Source of the DNA: Megascapheus bottae
Taxonomy: Eukaryota > Chordata > Mammalia > Rodentia > Geomyidae
Reading direction: 5' to 3'
Assembly (NCBI GenBank): GCA_024803745.1
Contig: JANJXV010000025.1
Location: 22,641,110 to 22,705,109 of the forward strand
DNA: 64,000 nucleotides
Below, one piece after another: positions 63,861 to 64,000 of the stretch. The notes under the pieces were generated by a model. That model worked only from the letters and a program-made list of their open reading frames with translations, made no database searches and was not told the DNA's origin. The stretch's first letter is position 1. Every line of letters starts with the position of its first letter. Both the position numbers and the translations under genes were made by a program.

Positions 63861-64000
63861 CATTCGTGGGCCTCATCTTTGCCCAAGGCTGATGCTCCAC
63901 CACTTTGAGCCACAGTTCCACTTCTGGTGCTTGAGTGCTTATTGGAGATGAGGGTCTCACAGGGGCTTCCCTGCCCAGGCTAGTTTCCAACCATGACCTT
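63861..64000 (-). repeat. B1/Geo-type SINE, cut by the window edge
   Basis: 'TTTGCCCAAGGCTGATGCTC' 'CACCACTTTGAGCCACAGTT', 'GCTTATTGGAGATGAGGGTC', 'CCTGCCCAGGCTAGTTTCCA'. The B1 head would continue past 64000. Confidence 0.88.

Overview
This window is mammalian nuclear DNA, most likely from a geomyoid rodent (kangaroo rat, pocket mouse or pocket gopher group). The species inference rests on its commonest young repeat. That repeat is a dimeric SINE with a tRNA-Ala/ID-like left half and a right half of the kind described as 'Geo' in the IDL-Geo SINE, which is reported only from Geomyoidea. No prokaryotic, plasmid or viral gene is visible.

There are two protein-coding genes, both on the + strand. 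Positions 1-~780 hold the end of XPO6 (exportin-6): the last intron, a 33-codon terminal coding exon (142-243), the 3' UTR and an AATAAA signal (757-762). After about 12 kb of intergenic DNA comes the 5' part of GSG1L, a claudin-like four-pass membrane protein that is an auxiliary subunit of AMPA receptors. Its exon 1 lies in a CpG island (ATG at 13162, donor after 13489). Exon 2 is a 48-bp microexon (47803-47850) and exon 3 is 60491-60643. All three junctions in view are phase 1, and the later exons lie beyond the right edge. The gene order and shared strand match the XPO6-GSG1L neighbourhood of human 16p.

Everything else is intergenic or intronic. It is dominated by (a) IDL-Geo SINEs, (b) a more numerous B1/7SL-like SINE that ends in a similar Geo-type right half, (c) single ID-like and B1-like monomers, (d) old MIR, L2, L1, MaLR-LTR and DNA-transposon remnants, and (e) many CA/GT, TTTC, TCC and GGA microsatellites, a large share of which abut the 3' ends of SINEs.

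The unexplained structures most worth a second look are a degenerate minisatellite at 21617-21823 whose units carry CTCF-like cores, a second minisatellite at 54505-54895 built of alternating purine-pyrimidine DNA with repeated NRF1-type palindromes, an AT-rich homeodomain-motif cluster at 49280-49425, and the tRNA-like A/B-box layout of the Geo half shared by two SINE families. I found no sign of an undescribed protein system. Repeat boundaries are by eye, good to roughly 10-20 bases, and family names come from memory of consensus sequences.
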